DNA of 43,480 nt from an uncultured delta proteobacterium (GCA_903906315.1 CAIVJW010000260.1:1-43480), one strand, 5' to 3'. Numbered from the stretch's first letter, positions 1 through 8,763 are shown. Program-made: numbers and translations. The notes: generated from the sequence alone by a model not told the origin.

Positions 1-28
1 AGAGTGCCAATCGCGAAGGGGGAGAGCG

Positions 29-242
29 AGCTGGACCCTCGCCGAAAAGCGCTGCCGCATTGGAGACCGCCCAAGAGCCGTGATTTTCACCACAGAGGCA
101 CAGAGGCACAGAGGCACAGATGCACATAGGCACAGAGTTCAGATTTGTTCTGCCTCCGTGCCTCCGTGGTGAGCTTCTCCTCCGGGTGGCCCGGAATCCC
201 CGCGTGAGGTTGCGGCAAATCCTTTTCGGCGAGGGTCGAGCT
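29..242. repeat. Nested inverted-repeat element
   Basis: An outer inverted repeat of 21 bp (29-49 against 222-242, 20 of 21 matching) encloses a second one (88-108 against 151-171, 19 of 21 matching). The inner arms are made of CACAGAGG-type units. A further 7-bp pair (53-59 against 211-217) continues the outer arms inward. On the bottom-strand transcript the two inner mismatches become G-U pairs. The right arm overlaps the stop codon of the leftward lipoprotein gene, so the structure may end that transcript. It could also be a small non-autonomous mobile or REP-like element. Confidence 0.6.
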
Positions 243-1701
243 ACGGAGAGAGCTCTACGGGCTCGCGCTCGGGCGGCGGCGCGCGACCTTCGCCGAGCTC
301 CACGGGCTCCGTCGATCGCGGCGCCGGCCCCGGCGCCGGGCGGGCCGGCCGCCCGCGCGTAGCCGCGCCCCCCCCGCCGAGCTCGACATGCTCGCGCTCG
401 CCGCCCTCCGCGCCGTCAATCGCACGAACCGCGACGAGCTCGAAGCCGCGGCTGTCCCCCCGCCGCAACACGACGAGGCGACCGTCCTCGGTCCAGCGCG
501 TCGTCTCGAGGCCGAAGAACCAGCTCGTCCGGCTCGGGATGAGGACGTCGCGCCGCGAAGCCAGGTCGACGAGCCCGAGGTCGCCGCGCTGCATCGGGAT
601 CGCGAGCACCCCGGTGGGCCCGAGGGCGCCCGCGCCGCTCGCGTGATGCACCTCGCGCCGGCCGAGGTCCGCGCCGTCGTCGAGGCGGATCCACTGGTAC
701 GAGTACGTCGGGTCGCCCGCGTCGCCGTGGAAGCCGGAGATCACGCCGGTCGCGCCGGTCGGGTCCTGGACGAACTCGACCTCCGACAGGCCCTTCACGC
801 ACCGCACCTCGCGGGCGACGCGCGGTGCTTCGGACCCAATGGCATACAGGCAGTCGCCCTGGGCGTCGCGGTGCGAGACGGCGAACAGGCGATCTCCGGC
901 CACGCTCCAAACCGGCGGACGGGTCACCCCCGACAGCGCGACGCGCGCCGCGGGCTGCCCGAGCCGGCCCACGTACACGGCATAGCTGCACGGGGACGCG
1001 GCGCACGCCCAGAAGGAGAGGTGCGCCCCGTCGGGGGAAAAGGCCGGCGCGTAGCTCGCGCGCAGGCCCGGATCGAGGCGGCGACGACCCGCGCGCCCCG
1101 ACCCGAGCAGGTAGAGCCAGTCGCCGTCCGAGCCGTCGCCGGGCGCCGCGCCGAACACGATCGAGGCGCCGTCCGCGGTCGACGTGACGGTCGGGCTCCC
1201 GAGGACCCCGTGCGCCGTCGCCGGGCTGGCCCACCGCAGCAGGCCGGCGAAGCGGCGGAGGTCGTCCTCGAACCGCCCTCCGAACGATCGGAAGGCGTAC
1301 GCCGACCGCGCCTCGCGGCCGGCCGATCGCGACTCCCAGCGATCGGCCCGCACGCCCGCGCGCAGGTCGATCGAGTCGAGCGCGACGCGGCGCGGGCGCT
1401 GCGACTCCATCCGCAAGAGCGCCCGGGTGCCGCGGGCGTCGACGCCGACGAGCTGCACGCTGCCCGGCCACTCGTCGCGATACAGCACGAGCAGGTCGGC
1501 CGCGCGCGGCGGAGGCGGAGGGGCCGGCGGCGCGGAGCGCGGGGGCGGGGGCGCAGCAGGCGCAGGCGGGGGCGCACGGAGGCACGCCCCGAGCAGGACC
1601 CCCGCGACGACGATCACCACGCCGCGTCGACCGGGCCGGCCACGCGAGGGGCGCGCCTCGTCGCGAGGGGCGGCGCTGGGACGAGGACGACGGCGCGGCA
1701 C
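241..1701 (-). CDS. Lipoprotein with PD40/beta-propeller-like repeats
   Basis: The product is probably an exported lipoprotein of about 486 residues. An Arg-rich N-region precedes a hydrophobic stretch ending in the lipobox LLGAC, followed by an Ala/Pro-rich linker. The body has motifs such as YAPAFSPDGAHLSFWA, typical of PD40/WD40-like propeller blades (TolB-like), which suggests a periplasmic or outer-membrane protein-interaction scaffold. The C-terminus is low-complexity and repeats EPVEL-like motifs. The start is uncertain: an in-frame ATG lies at 1746, but the GTG at 1701 is chosen because a TAGAAA hexamer sits 8 nt before it and it leaves a shorter N-region. The gene is divergent from the GNAT-like gene at 1820. 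No specific function can be assigned. Confidence 0.7.
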   Translation of the reverse strand: MPRRRPRPSAAPRDEARPSRGRPGRRGVVIVVAGVLLGACLRAPPPAPAAPPPPRSAPPAPPPPPRAADLLVLYRDEWPGSVQLVGVDARGTRALLRMESQRPRRVALDSIDLRAGVRADRWESRSAGREARSAYAFRSFGGRFEDDLRRFAGLLRWASPATAHGVLGSPTVTSTADGASIVFGAAPGDGSDGDWLYLLGSGRAGRRRLDPGLRASYAPAFSPDGAHLSFWACAASPCSYAVYVGRLGQPAARVALSGVTRPPVWSVAGDRLFAVSHRDAQGDCLYAIGSEAPRVAREVRCVKGLSEVEFVQDPTGATGVISGFHGDAGDPTYSYQWIRLDDGADLGRREVHHASGAGALGPTGVLAIPMQRGDLGLVDLASRRDVLIPSRTSWFFGLETTRWTEDGRLVVLRRGDSRGFELVAVRAIDGAEGGEREHVELGGGGAATRGRPARPAPGPAPRSTEPVELGEGRAPPPEREPVELSP

Positions 1702-1819
1702 CTCCCAGGTTTCTACGTCACCTCGCGCCTGCGCTCCAGGCCACATTCGTCGACGCGCGGCGCGTTCGAGCGGCGCCGAAGTCTCGCGCCCCCGCGCGAG
1801 GCTGCGTTACCGTGCGCGC

Positions 1820-2959
1820 ATGGCCATCGAGATCCGGGAGCACGTACCGGGCAAGGACGTCACCCCCTTCGTGCGCGCCGCCGACGTGGTGTTCGACGGG
1901 GACCCGGCCTGGGTGCCGCCGCTCGACCTGGAGATCGGCGATCGCCTCTCGCCGGCCAAGAACCCGTTCTTCAAGCGGGGCGAGGCGGCGCTCTTCACGG
2001 CGTGGAAGGACGGCCGCGTCGTCGGGCGCTGCTCGGCGTCCCTCGACCGCGAGCACCTGAAGCTCTGGAACGACGACACGGGCTTCTTCGGCTTCTTCGA
2101 CACGATCGACGACGAGGAGGTCGCGCGCGCGTTGCTCGATCGCGCGGAGGCCTGGCTGCGCGGCAAGGGGATGAGGCGCGCGATCGGCCCGGCCGGCCTC
2201 TACATGAACGAGGAGGTCGGAATCCTCGTCGAGGGCTTCGAGCACCCACCGATGATCTCGATGGCCCACTCGCGCGCCTGGCAGGCCCGGCTCGCCGAGA
2301 CGTGCGGCTACGTGAAGGAGAAGGACCTCTTCGCGTGGCGCTACGACGCGACCACCGATTTCAACGCGCGCACGCTCCGCGCGTGGGAGGCCATCCGCGC
2401 GCTCCCCGAGGTGAAGCTCCGCAGCGTCGACATGTCGCGCATGCGCGAGGAGCTCGCGGCGGTGCTCGAGATCTACAACGACGCCTGGGCGGGGAAATGG
2501 GGCTTCGTCCCCGTGCTGCCCGACGAGCTCGACAAGATGGTCGAGGACATGAAGCTGGTCCTCGACCCGGACATCGCCTTCATCGCCGAGATCGACGGCA
2601 AGCCGGCGGGCATGTGCATCATGGTGCCGAACCTCAACGAGGCCATCTTCGACCTCGGCGGCAGCCTGTTCCCGTTCGGCTGGGCGAAGCTGCTCTGGCG
2701 CATCAAGGTCAAGCACCCGAAGACGACGCGCCTCATCCTGCTCGGCATCCGCAAGGACATCCGGCACAACATGAAGCGCTACGGCGGCCTGTCCGCGGCG
2801 ATGTACGTCGAGGTCGCGAAGCGCGGGGTCGCCAAGGGCTACGCGTGGAGCGAGCTCGGCTGGACGCGCGAGGACGACTCGCCCATCAACCTCGGGATCA
2901 AGTCGATGGGCGCGAAGGTCTACAAGCGCTACCGCGTGTACGCGAAGGCGCTCGCGTAG
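1820..2959 (+). CDS. GNAT-like acetyltransferase family protein
   Basis: This 379-residue cytosolic protein looks like the two-part GNAT-fold proteins (YghO-like) that are widespread in bacteria. The N-terminal part contains WVPPLDLEIGDRL and NPFFKRGEA, followed by a segment with GRCSASLDREH and a glycine-rich GPAGLYMNEEVG. The C-terminal half repeats an acetyltransferase-like core (residues about 230-370) ending in LGIKSMGAKVYKRYRVY. The substrate is unknown. The ATG at 1820 is preceded by TACCGT with a 6-nt gap and no Shine-Dalgarno sequence, consistent with leaderless initiation. It converges with the OmpA-like gene ending at 3065. The fold assignment is from pattern recognition and the substrate is open. 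Confidence 0.75.
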   Translation: MAIEIREHVPGKDVTPFVRAADVVFDGDPAWVPPLDLEIGDRLSPAKNPFFKRGEAALFTAWKDGRVVGRCSASLDREHLKLWNDDTGFFGFFDTIDDEEVARALLDRAEAWLRGKGMRRAIGPAGLYMNEEVGILVEGFEHPPMISMAHSRAWQARLAETCGYVKEKDLFAWRYDATTDFNARTLRAWEAIRALPEVKLRSVDMSRMREELAAVLEIYNDAWAGKWGFVPVLPDELDKMVEDMKLVLDPDIAFIAEIDGKPAGMCIMVPNLNEAIFDLGGSLFPFGWAKLLWRIKVKHPKTTRLILLGIRKDIRHNMKRYGGLSAAMYVEVAKRGVAKGYAWSELGWTREDDSPINLGIKSMGAKVYKRYRVYAKALA

Positions 2960-3064
2960 GCGGCTGCGGTCACCGCGCGACGGGCGGCGCCCGGCGCCGG
3001 ACCGGCGCCACGCGAGGGGCGGCGCGAGGGGCCACGGCGAGAGCGCGCCCGGTCCCTCGCGACG

Positions 3065-4039
3065 CTACGGGAACGTGAGGACCTCGTACGCGGGCTTCTG
3101 CAGGACCTGCCCGGCGCGCGAGATGGAGCAGCTCTTGTCGACGACCTTGCCGGGGAACGTGCCGGACTCGTGCTTGGCGCGGCAGAGGTAGAGGTCGCGC
3201 CCGGCCTCGGTGCCGACCTTGACGGCGCGCGCGGGGACGGCGCCGTCGCGCGCCGGGACCCATTCGGTCGGGCCGTGGACGACGAGCACCTGGTAGTCGG
3301 CCTTCTGGACCTCGGCGCCGTCGATGTTGATGGCGCAGGCCTTCTCCGCGATGCGCCCGGGCTGCTTGCCGCCCGCGTGCGCCGCACGGCAAACGATGAA
3401 CTGACGACCGGCCTCCTCGCCGCCGAGCAGGGCGCCGTCCGGGGTGCGGCCATCGCGCGCGGCCACCCACTCGCCCGACGCGGTGCGCGTGGCCCCCTTC
3501 GTGGACGGCGGCGCGTCGCCGTCGAGCAGCAGATCGACGCGGCGGTCCTGCGCCCAGCCGGACTCGTCGAGGCCGACCGCGTCGAACTCGCCGCGCGAGG
3601 AGGTGAGAATCTGCCGGTCCGGTAAGCCCTTGCCCTTGAGGAACTGCGCCACGACGGCGGCGCGACGCTGCCCGAGCGCGAGGTTGTACATCGTCTCGCC
3701 GCGCTGGTCGGCGTGACCCACGATCTTGAGGGTGCGGCCCTTGAGCGCGCCGTCGGTGAAGCACCGGGTGATGGCCGTGAGCGTGCCGCGCGCGTCGTCC
3801 GAGACCGACGACGAGTCGAACGCGAACTGCGGCTTCGGGATGTCGCCGCATGCGTCGACGATGCGCGGGTCGATCTGCACGGGGCTGGCTTCGCGCGGGA
3901 CCGCGGGTCCCTCGGGCTTGACCGCGGCGAGGTCCACCGGACGCGCCTCGCGGAGCGACACGGCGCCGCCGCAGCCCGCCGAAGCGAGCGCGAGGCCGAC
4001 CAGGGCGCCGCGGCGGAGGAGGCCGACGCCGGCGCTCAC
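3065..4039 (-). CDS. OmpA-family lipoprotein with two DM9-like repeats
   Basis: The product (324 residues) starts at a GTG that overlaps the stop of the upstream gene (GTGA, 4036-4039), so the two are translationally coupled. An N-terminal signal peptide ends in the lipobox ASAGC. Next comes an OmpA/Pal-type peptidoglycan-binding domain, with FDSSSVSDDARGTL, IVGHADQRGE, YNLALGQRRA and QDRRVDLLL. The last 140 residues hold two DM9/DUF3421-like repeats, each with a WVxARDG start, a CRA-H core, PGK/PGR and a closing YxVL. DM9 proteins bind carbohydrates in eukaryotes, so a cell-wall or glycan-sensing role is plausible but inferred. It probably anchors the outer membrane to peptidoglycan. Confidence 0.85.
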   Translation of the reverse strand: MSAGVGLLRRGALVGLALASAGCGGAVSLREARPVDLAAVKPEGPAVPREASPVQIDPRIVDACGDIPKPQFAFDSSSVSDDARGTLTAITRCFTDGALKGRTLKIVGHADQRGETMYNLALGQRRAAVVAQFLKGKGLPDRQILTSSRGEFDAVGLDESGWAQDRRVDLLLDGDAPPSTKGATRTASGEWVAARDGRTPDGALLGGEEAGRQFIVCRAAHAGGKQPGRIAEKACAINIDGAEVQKADYQVLVVHGPTEWVPARDGAVPARAVKVGTEAGRDLYLCRAKHESGTFPGKVVDKSCSISRAGQVLQKPAYEVLTFP

Positions 4040-4464
4040 GGCAGCCCCCCCGGCGTCGCCTCGGGCGCGGCCGACCTCGGCTCGGAGGCATGAAACCGCA
4101 GTGAATACGAGACGTTCGTGTCGACAGGCGGGGCCGGGTCGACCCGCACCGAGCGCAGCGCCGAGGTCACGCACTCGAGAAAGTCCTTGTCGTCGATCGT
4201 CGACGCGCCCACGGACACGGCCTCGACGCGCCCCGACGACGACGCCAGCGCGATCACGACCGCGAGCTCACCGCCGGCCTCTCGATTGCGGCCGAGCGCG
4301 ACGTCGTAGCAGCCATCGAGCGCGGGCTTCTTGGCGTCGACGGCGGCGCGCAGCCGCGGCTGGACGTCGGCGACGCTGCCGCAGCCGATCGTGGCGACCG
4401 CGGCGATCGCGAGCGCGGTCGCGTAGAGGGCAGCGGGGGCTGTTCGCGAGGGCATGCGGTTCAT
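4036..4464 (-). CDS. Small lipoprotein, AgmX/TonB C-terminal-like
   Basis: This 142-residue protein has a signal peptide ending in ATIGC, so it is probably a lipoprotein. The mature part contains VDAKKPALDGCYDVAL, an ELAVVIAL strand and ASTIDDKDFLECVTSALRSV. This arrangement (a conserved 'CY' helix, then a strand with G-x-V, then 'FxxCVxxALRS') is typical of myxobacterial AgmX/PglI-like or TonB C-terminal-like domains found in envelope and motility-associated proteins. The ATG at 4464 is chosen because it leaves a normal signal peptide; an ATG at 4581 is also in frame but would add a long Arg/Pro-rich leader. The stop overlaps the GTG start of the OmpA lipoprotein, so the two form an operon. 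Confidence 0.72.
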   Translation of the reverse strand: MNRMPSRTAPAALYATALAIAAVATIGCGSVADVQPRLRAAVDAKKPALDGCYDVALGRNREAGGELAVVIALASSSGRVEAVSVGASTIDDKDFLECVTSALRSVRVDPAPPVDTNVSYSLRFHASEPRSAAPEATPGGLP

Positions 4465-4739
4465 CGGGGACTGCCTCGTGGGGCGCCGTGGGCCTCCCGC
4501 CTGGGTCGCGGGCGGGTGGCGCCGCGCCGCCTCGCGGAGGCGGCCGGGCGAGACTAGAGGCCCGGCGCCCGGGTCCGTCAAGCGTCATCCCCGGAGCTCC
4601 GAACGGCGACCGTGGCGAGGAACGCCCCACGTCCGCGTCGACCGGGCGTATCCTCGCGAGCCCCCAGGCCCGCATGCGGCCGGGCGAATGGCTTGAATCG
4701 AACGACGCCGCGCGCGTCGAACGACCGATGGAGACCCGC

Positions 4740-5267
4740 ATGAAACCCTGGTCCGCTCTCCTCCTCGCTTCGCTCGTCGTCACCGGATGCGTCGTGCGCA
4801 CCGGTGAAGGCGTGGTGGTCGACCCGCCCCACGGCGGCGGTGCCCACCACCACCACAACGCGGCGCCCGCTTCGCATGGCCCGGCAGCCCCCGCGGCGGC
4901 GCACCCCGCGCCCGCGGCGCCCGCTTCGCCGGGCCCCAACCCGGGCGTCGGCGGCGGCACCAACCCCGTCGACGGCCACGCGAGCTCGAACCCGGCGACC
5001 GCCTCGGGCGTGTCGCCGAAGACGGCCACGTCGGTCGCGCCGCCGCCCGCCCCCGCCGGCAGCGCGTACAAGCCCGCGTCGACCGTCGCCACGCCGCCCC
5101 CGCCCGCCCCGGCCGGCACGCCGACCCCCGCCGGCAGCGCCTACAAGCCCGCGTCGACCGTCGCCACGCCGCCCCCGCCCGCCCCGACGAAGCCCGGTGG
5201 GAAGGCCGAGCTGCCGGCCAAGTCGGGCGCGGTCGTCCCCTCGATGAAGCCGGTCGACAAGAAGTAG
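4740..5267 (+). CDS. Pro/Ala-rich lipoprotein with internal repeat
   Basis: The product has 175 residues. Its signal peptide MKPWSALLLASLVVTGC ends in a lipobox, so it is predicted to be an envelope lipoprotein. The mature protein is low-complexity: a HHHH cluster near residue 37, then Pro/Ala/Gly-rich sequence, then two near-identical copies of PAGSAYKPASTVATPPPPAP. No enzymatic domain is visible, and it is likely an extended spacer or envelope-spanning protein. The ATG at 4740 follows GGAG (4730-4733) with good spacing; an ATG at 4728 is also in frame. It converges with the mscS-like gene, with only 27 bp between the stops. Confidence 0.72.
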   Translation: MKPWSALLLASLVVTGCVVRTGEGVVVDPPHGGGAHHHHNAAPASHGPAAPAAAHPAPAAPASPGPNPGVGGGTNPVDGHASSNPATASGVSPKTATSVAPPPAPAGSAYKPASTVATPPPPAPAGTPTPAGSAYKPASTVATPPPPAPTKPGGKAELPAKSGAVVPSMKPVDKK

Positions 5268-5294
5268 CGACGGGCAGGCCGCGCAGAGCCCGGA

Positions 5295-6962
5295 TCAGCC
5301 GGCGCGCGGCTCCTCGTCGAGGCCGAAGAACGATCGGATCGTCGAGAGCAGCCGCGTCTTCTCGGCCTCGACGCGGCGCTCCTTCGCGGTCGCGTCGAGC
5401 CCCTCTTTGATTCCCTGGAGCTCGACCCGCCGCTGCGCGAGCAGGGTCGACATCTCCGCCGCGCTCCCGGGCCGCTCCCTCAGCACGCGGTTGAACGTCG
5501 CCTTGTCGAGGCGGTAGCACTCGACGTCCGTCTGCGCGACGACCGTCGCGGTGCGCGGCTCGCCGGTCATCAGGCCCATCTCGCCGACGAAATCGGGCGC
5601 GCGGATCGTGGCGACGGTCTGATCGGTGCCGTCGACGTTCACGCGGATCTCGGCGGTGCCCTGGGTCAGCACGTACAGCCAGTGCGCGACCGCCCCCTGC
5701 CTCGTGATGGATTCGCCCGCGGCGAAGGGCGCGTAGACGAGGTCGTCGGCGATGTGCTCGAGCTCCTCCTTGCGCAGCGCCTTCAGGAACTCGACCTGCC
5801 CGAGCGCCGTGAGCCGGCGGTCGACCTCGCGGCGGTGCTTGCGCTCGCGCCGCGCGTCGCTGTCCTGCTCGATCCAGAGCTGCGCGGCCGGGACCGCGAG
5901 CGGGATGCCCGCGCGCTTGAGCGCGGCGTAGAGGCGCTGGCGCACCTTCGAGCTCACCGGGTCGTCCTTCGCGAGGTCCGTGAGCCAGTAGCGGACGGCG
6001 TAGTAGGCGAAGCTGTCGCGGTTGTCCTTGGCGAAGTCGAAGCAGATGCAGTTCGGCGGCGGCTCGGTGGCCACGTGATCGAGGGGAGCGGCGCGGAGGG
6101 CCTCCTCGACGGCCTGGATGACCTCCGTCGGGTGGTAGCGGAAGTCGACGTTGAAGTAGACCCACATGCGGTGCTGCACGGGCTCGCCGTCGCGCTTGCC
6201 GAGCAGGATCAGGTCCTTCGACAGGAACGAGGCGTTCGGCACGACGAGCGTGTCCCAGTCGCGGGTCTCGATGATCGTGCTGCGCCAGCGGATCTCCTTC
6301 ACCCGCCCTTGCTTGCCGTTCTCGAGCTGCACCCAGTCGCCGGGCTTGATCGTGTTGTCGATCTGCAGGGCGACGCCGCCGATCACGTTCTCGAGGCTCT
6401 TCTGCGCGGAGAACACGAGCGCACCCGTGACGACCGCCGACCCGGCGAAGAGGCTCGACATGTCGACGCCCGATCGTCGGAACGTGAGCACGATCGCGAC
6501 GAGGTACGCCGCCCCGACGGCGAGGTCCGTGATGATCGTCGCCGGGTGGACGCGGATCGCCGGAAGCGCGAGGTCGAACACCGCCAGCGCCGCCAGGTTG
6601 ATGATCGTCAGGTCCCCGAGGATCTGCGCCGCGAACTCGGCCGTGCGCGCCCACGAGAGCCCGAGCGCACCGAGCGCGAGCGCCGATCCGTACGCGAGAA
6701 GGAAGCAGACCAGGAGGGTCGCGGTCCGCCGGATGTCCCGGCGCTTCTTGGGCGCAAACCGGTTGACGAGGAAGGCGGCGAGCACGACCGCGCCGACCAC
6801 CGCGGCGACGCTCGTGGCCGAGGCCAGAGGGGGCGGGCTGATCGCGCGCGGATCGGTCGCCGCCGCCTGCGCGCGAGCCACGCCGCCAAAGGCGAGCGAA
6901 CCGAGGCCGACGATCACCGAAGCCAGCGCCCCCCCGCGGAGCGCGCGCCGACGAACATCCAT
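5295..6962 (-). CDS. MscS-type channel with cyclic-nucleotide-binding domain
   Basis: This 555-residue inner-membrane protein begins with a signal-like hydrophobic segment (residues about 8-31), followed by three or four predicted membrane helices up to residue about 190. The MscS pore and beta-domain follow, with SLFAGSAVVTGALVFSAQ, LENVIGGVALQIDNTIKPGD and RSTIIETRDWDTLVVPN. A C-terminal cNMP-binding domain (about 400-520) has FAAGESITRQGAV, DFVGEMGLMTGEPRTATVVA and DKATFNRVL. Proteins of this architecture are ligand-modulated mechanosensitive channels; which nucleotide binds is not evident. The ATG at 6962 lies 7 nt after TAAGTT, and a TTG three codons upstream is rejected because it would fall in the presumed promoter. 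Confidence 0.9.
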   Translation of the reverse strand: MDVRRRALRGGALASVIVGLGSLAFGGVARAQAAATDPRAISPPPLASATSVAAVVGAVVLAAFLVNRFAPKKRRDIRRTATLLVCFLLAYGSALALGALGLSWARTAEFAAQILGDLTIINLAALAVFDLALPAIRVHPATIITDLAVGAAYLVAIVLTFRRSGVDMSSLFAGSAVVTGALVFSAQKSLENVIGGVALQIDNTIKPGDWVQLENGKQGRVKEIRWRSTIIETRDWDTLVVPNASFLSKDLILLGKRDGEPVQHRMWVYFNVDFRYHPTEVIQAVEEALRAAPLDHVATEPPPNCICFDFAKDNRDSFAYYAVRYWLTDLAKDDPVSSKVRQRLYAALKRAGIPLAVPAAQLWIEQDSDARRERKHRREVDRRLTALGQVEFLKALRKEELEHIADDLVYAPFAAGESITRQGAVAHWLYVLTQGTAEIRVNVDGTDQTVATIRAPDFVGEMGLMTGEPRTATVVAQTDVECYRLDKATFNRVLRERPGSAAEMSTLLAQRRVELQGIKEGLDATAKERRVEAEKTRLLSTIRSFFGLDEEPRAG

Positions 6963-7025
6963 GCAGGCCAACTTACCAGCGTTCGGGCGGGGCGAGTGGG
7001 CGACCTCACCGCGCGGCGAGCGCGA

Positions 7026-7649
7026 TCAGGCGGCGCGGGCGAGCTCGATCTTCTCGCGCTGGCCGGCCGCGTAGAACCGCCGGAGCGCGCGCCGCAGCTC
7101 GTCGAACCGGCCCGGCACGGCGAACGTCGCCTCCAGCCGGTGCGCGAACCTCGCGGCCAGGTCGTTCGCGAGCCGGTAGCGCTGCCCGACCTCCGTGGCG
7201 GCGGCGTCGAGGTAGCGCACCCGATCGTAGAGCCGCTCGCGCACCCGGGCAGCGCGCCGGGGCGCGAACGCCGGGCGATCCTCGGCGCGGGCGCCCGACC
7301 CGAGCGCGAGCAGCACGTACTTGTCGACCTCGGCCTGAAGCTCGAGCTCGAGCTGCGTCGCCGGCAGCTCCCGACGCGCGCGCTCGACGACGTAGAGGAA
7401 ATGGCTGACGCCCTCGACGATCTGGCACATCGCGTCGAAGCCGATCCCCGTCGCGTCCCCCTCGAGCGCGGCGCGCGGCAGGTGCAGCGCGACCTCGAGT
7501 CCGCCGCCCTCCCCGTCCTCGCGCAGGGTGAGCGCCTCGCGCGCGCCGTCCTCGGTCGGCTGCACGAAGTCGTCGACGCGCGGCAGCTCGTCGAGGCCGT
7601 AGGTCGCCGCGAGGCGCGCCTGGATGCGGCTCGCGAGCGAGGGGCCCAT
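7026..7649 (-). CDS. Conserved-looking protein of unknown function, downstream partner
   Basis: This 207-residue soluble protein has good codon bias throughout. It starts at an ATG sharing one base with the stop of the upstream gene (TGATG at 7647-7651), so the pair is coupled. Visible stretches include FDAMCQIVEGVSHFLYVVE, QLELELQAEVDKYVLLALG and RYRLANDLAARFAHRLE. There is no signal peptide or membrane segment, and it is predicted to be mostly helical. I do not recognise the family. The tight coupling to the 204-residue neighbour suggests the two act together. Confidence 0.75.
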   Translation of the reverse strand: MGPSLASRIQARLAATYGLDELPRVDDFVQPTEDGAREALTLREDGEGGGLEVALHLPRAALEGDATGIGFDAMCQIVEGVSHFLYVVERARRELPATQLELELQAEVDKYVLLALGSGARAEDRPAFAPRRAARVRERLYDRVRYLDAAATEVGQRYRLANDLAARFAHRLEATFAVPGRFDELRRALRRFYAAGQREKIELARAA

Positions 7650-8263
7650 CAGTTGACCCCGCCGGCGCCCCGGTTCGGCACGAGCCCGCGCGCGCCGAGC
7701 TCCTCGGCGAGCCGGCCCGACCCCGTGCGCAGCCAGCGCTCGTAGAGCCGCACGACCGACCCGTCGTCGCGCGCCCCCTTCGCCATCGAGCCCTCGGCCA
7801 CGTCGGAGAGCACGCGGGCGAACCGCTCGAACTTCGCGGCGAGCTCGCCGAGCACGTCCGGCGCGTCGCTGGCGGCCGGCCGGACCGGCCACGCGATCAT
7901 GGACGCCGCCGACTGGTACGCCGTCGTCCCGACGGACACGACGTAGCCGCGGTCGACCCCGCGAACCTCGATATGGTCGCCGAAGAAGCCGAGCGCGTAG
8001 AGCACCCCATCGCCCAGCGCCCGCAGCCGGCGGAAGCGCTCGGCCCCGGTCGCCTCGAGGGCATCCTGAAGCTGGAACGTCAGCGGCCGCTCGAGCGCCG
8101 AGCCGGCCTCCTCGTCCGGGTGGGCGTACGAGACCAGGAGCCCGACGAGGTACTGCGAGGCGGCCTGGGTGGCCTCGATCCGACGCGACCGGAGGGCGTC
8201 GGTCACGACCTCCTCGAAGTACTCGTCGATGCTGGGGGCGATGGCGATCTTGGGGGTCGTCAT
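7649..8263 (-). CDS. Conserved-looking protein of unknown function, first gene of pair
   Basis: This 204-residue protein starts MTTPKIAIAPSIDEYFEEVV at an ATG preceded by GAGGTG, one of the few leftward genes here with a recognisable ribosome binding site. It contains LVSYAHPDEEAG, ERPLTFQLQDALEATG and RGYVVSVGTTAYQSAASMIA. No signal peptide, membrane helix or catalytic motif is evident. It is transcribed away from the groESL operon, and the 260 bp between its start and the groES promoter must hold its own promoter. It is coupled by a 1-nt overlap to the gene at 7026-7649. Confidence 0.75.
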   Translation of the reverse strand: MTTPKIAIAPSIDEYFEEVVTDALRSRRIEATQAASQYLVGLLVSYAHPDEEAGSALERPLTFQLQDALEATGAERFRRLRALGDGVLYALGFFGDHIEVRGVDRGYVVSVGTTAYQSAASMIAWPVRPAASDAPDVLGELAAKFERFARVLSDVAEGSMAKGARDDGSVVRLYERWLRTGSGRLAEELGARGLVPNRGAGGVN

Positions 8264-8523
8264 GGGTCACCTCGCTCGAACGAGGGCCCCATCGGCAAAA
8301 ACCTGGAGCGCCTCGCGCCTCGTGTGGATGTCGGTCGGTACGGACGGGCCACGGTCCCGCCGGGAGGAACGGGGCCCGATCCCAGGGCCTCCCTACGGTC
8401 ATCCTCCCTGATCAGAACGGCCCGCGCCCGTTTTCGACGAGGCCCTTCGCAAAGGATCTCGCGGGCTTCTGGCGATCGCGGCCGGCGACTGCCAGGGGCG
8501 GAAAGACCGCGCTCGTCCGCGGC

Positions 8524-8551
8524 TTGACACGCCCTGGGGCGTGACTATCTT
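8524..8551 (+). promoter_or_regulatory. Sigma-70-type promoter of groESL
   Basis: TTGACA (8524-8529) and TATCTT (8546-8551) are separated by 16 bp, close to the housekeeping consensus. The predicted transcription start falls just before or at the edge of the CIRCE repeat, as in other HrcA-controlled chaperonin operons. Confidence 0.85.
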
Positions 8552-8563
8552 CCGCGCCGGCCG

Positions 8564-8590
8564 CTAGCACTCGGTCGATCCGAGTGCTAG
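8564..8590. promoter_or_regulatory. CIRCE operator (HrcA binding site)
   Basis: CTAGCACTC and GAGTGCTAG form a perfect 9-bp inverted repeat separated by 9 bp. This is the canonical CIRCE arrangement, differing from consensus only in the outermost base pair. It lies 12 bp after the -10 element and 173 bp before groES, so heat-shock control by an HrcA repressor encoded elsewhere is expected. Confidence 0.95.
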
Positions 8591-8763
8591 CAAAGTGCAA
8601 CGTACCGTTCTGGAACGATGCGTACGGCTGCCAGGTCGCCTGGCGCTCTCCTCGTGGCGAGGGTCCGAGCCCGCGTGGGCGAGGGGGGAGCGACGGCCGC
8701 CAGAGCACGACAACACCATGGGCGCGGCCCGGACGGCCGCCCGCCCGACGGAGGAGACTACTC

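Noticed and set aside
388-3078. Very long plus-strand open frame of 896 codons across the first genes
   Set aside because: It runs antisense to the lipoprotein gene and out of frame over the GNAT-like gene; the product is Arg/Ala/Gly-rich and without domains. Such frames arise from the extreme GC bias.
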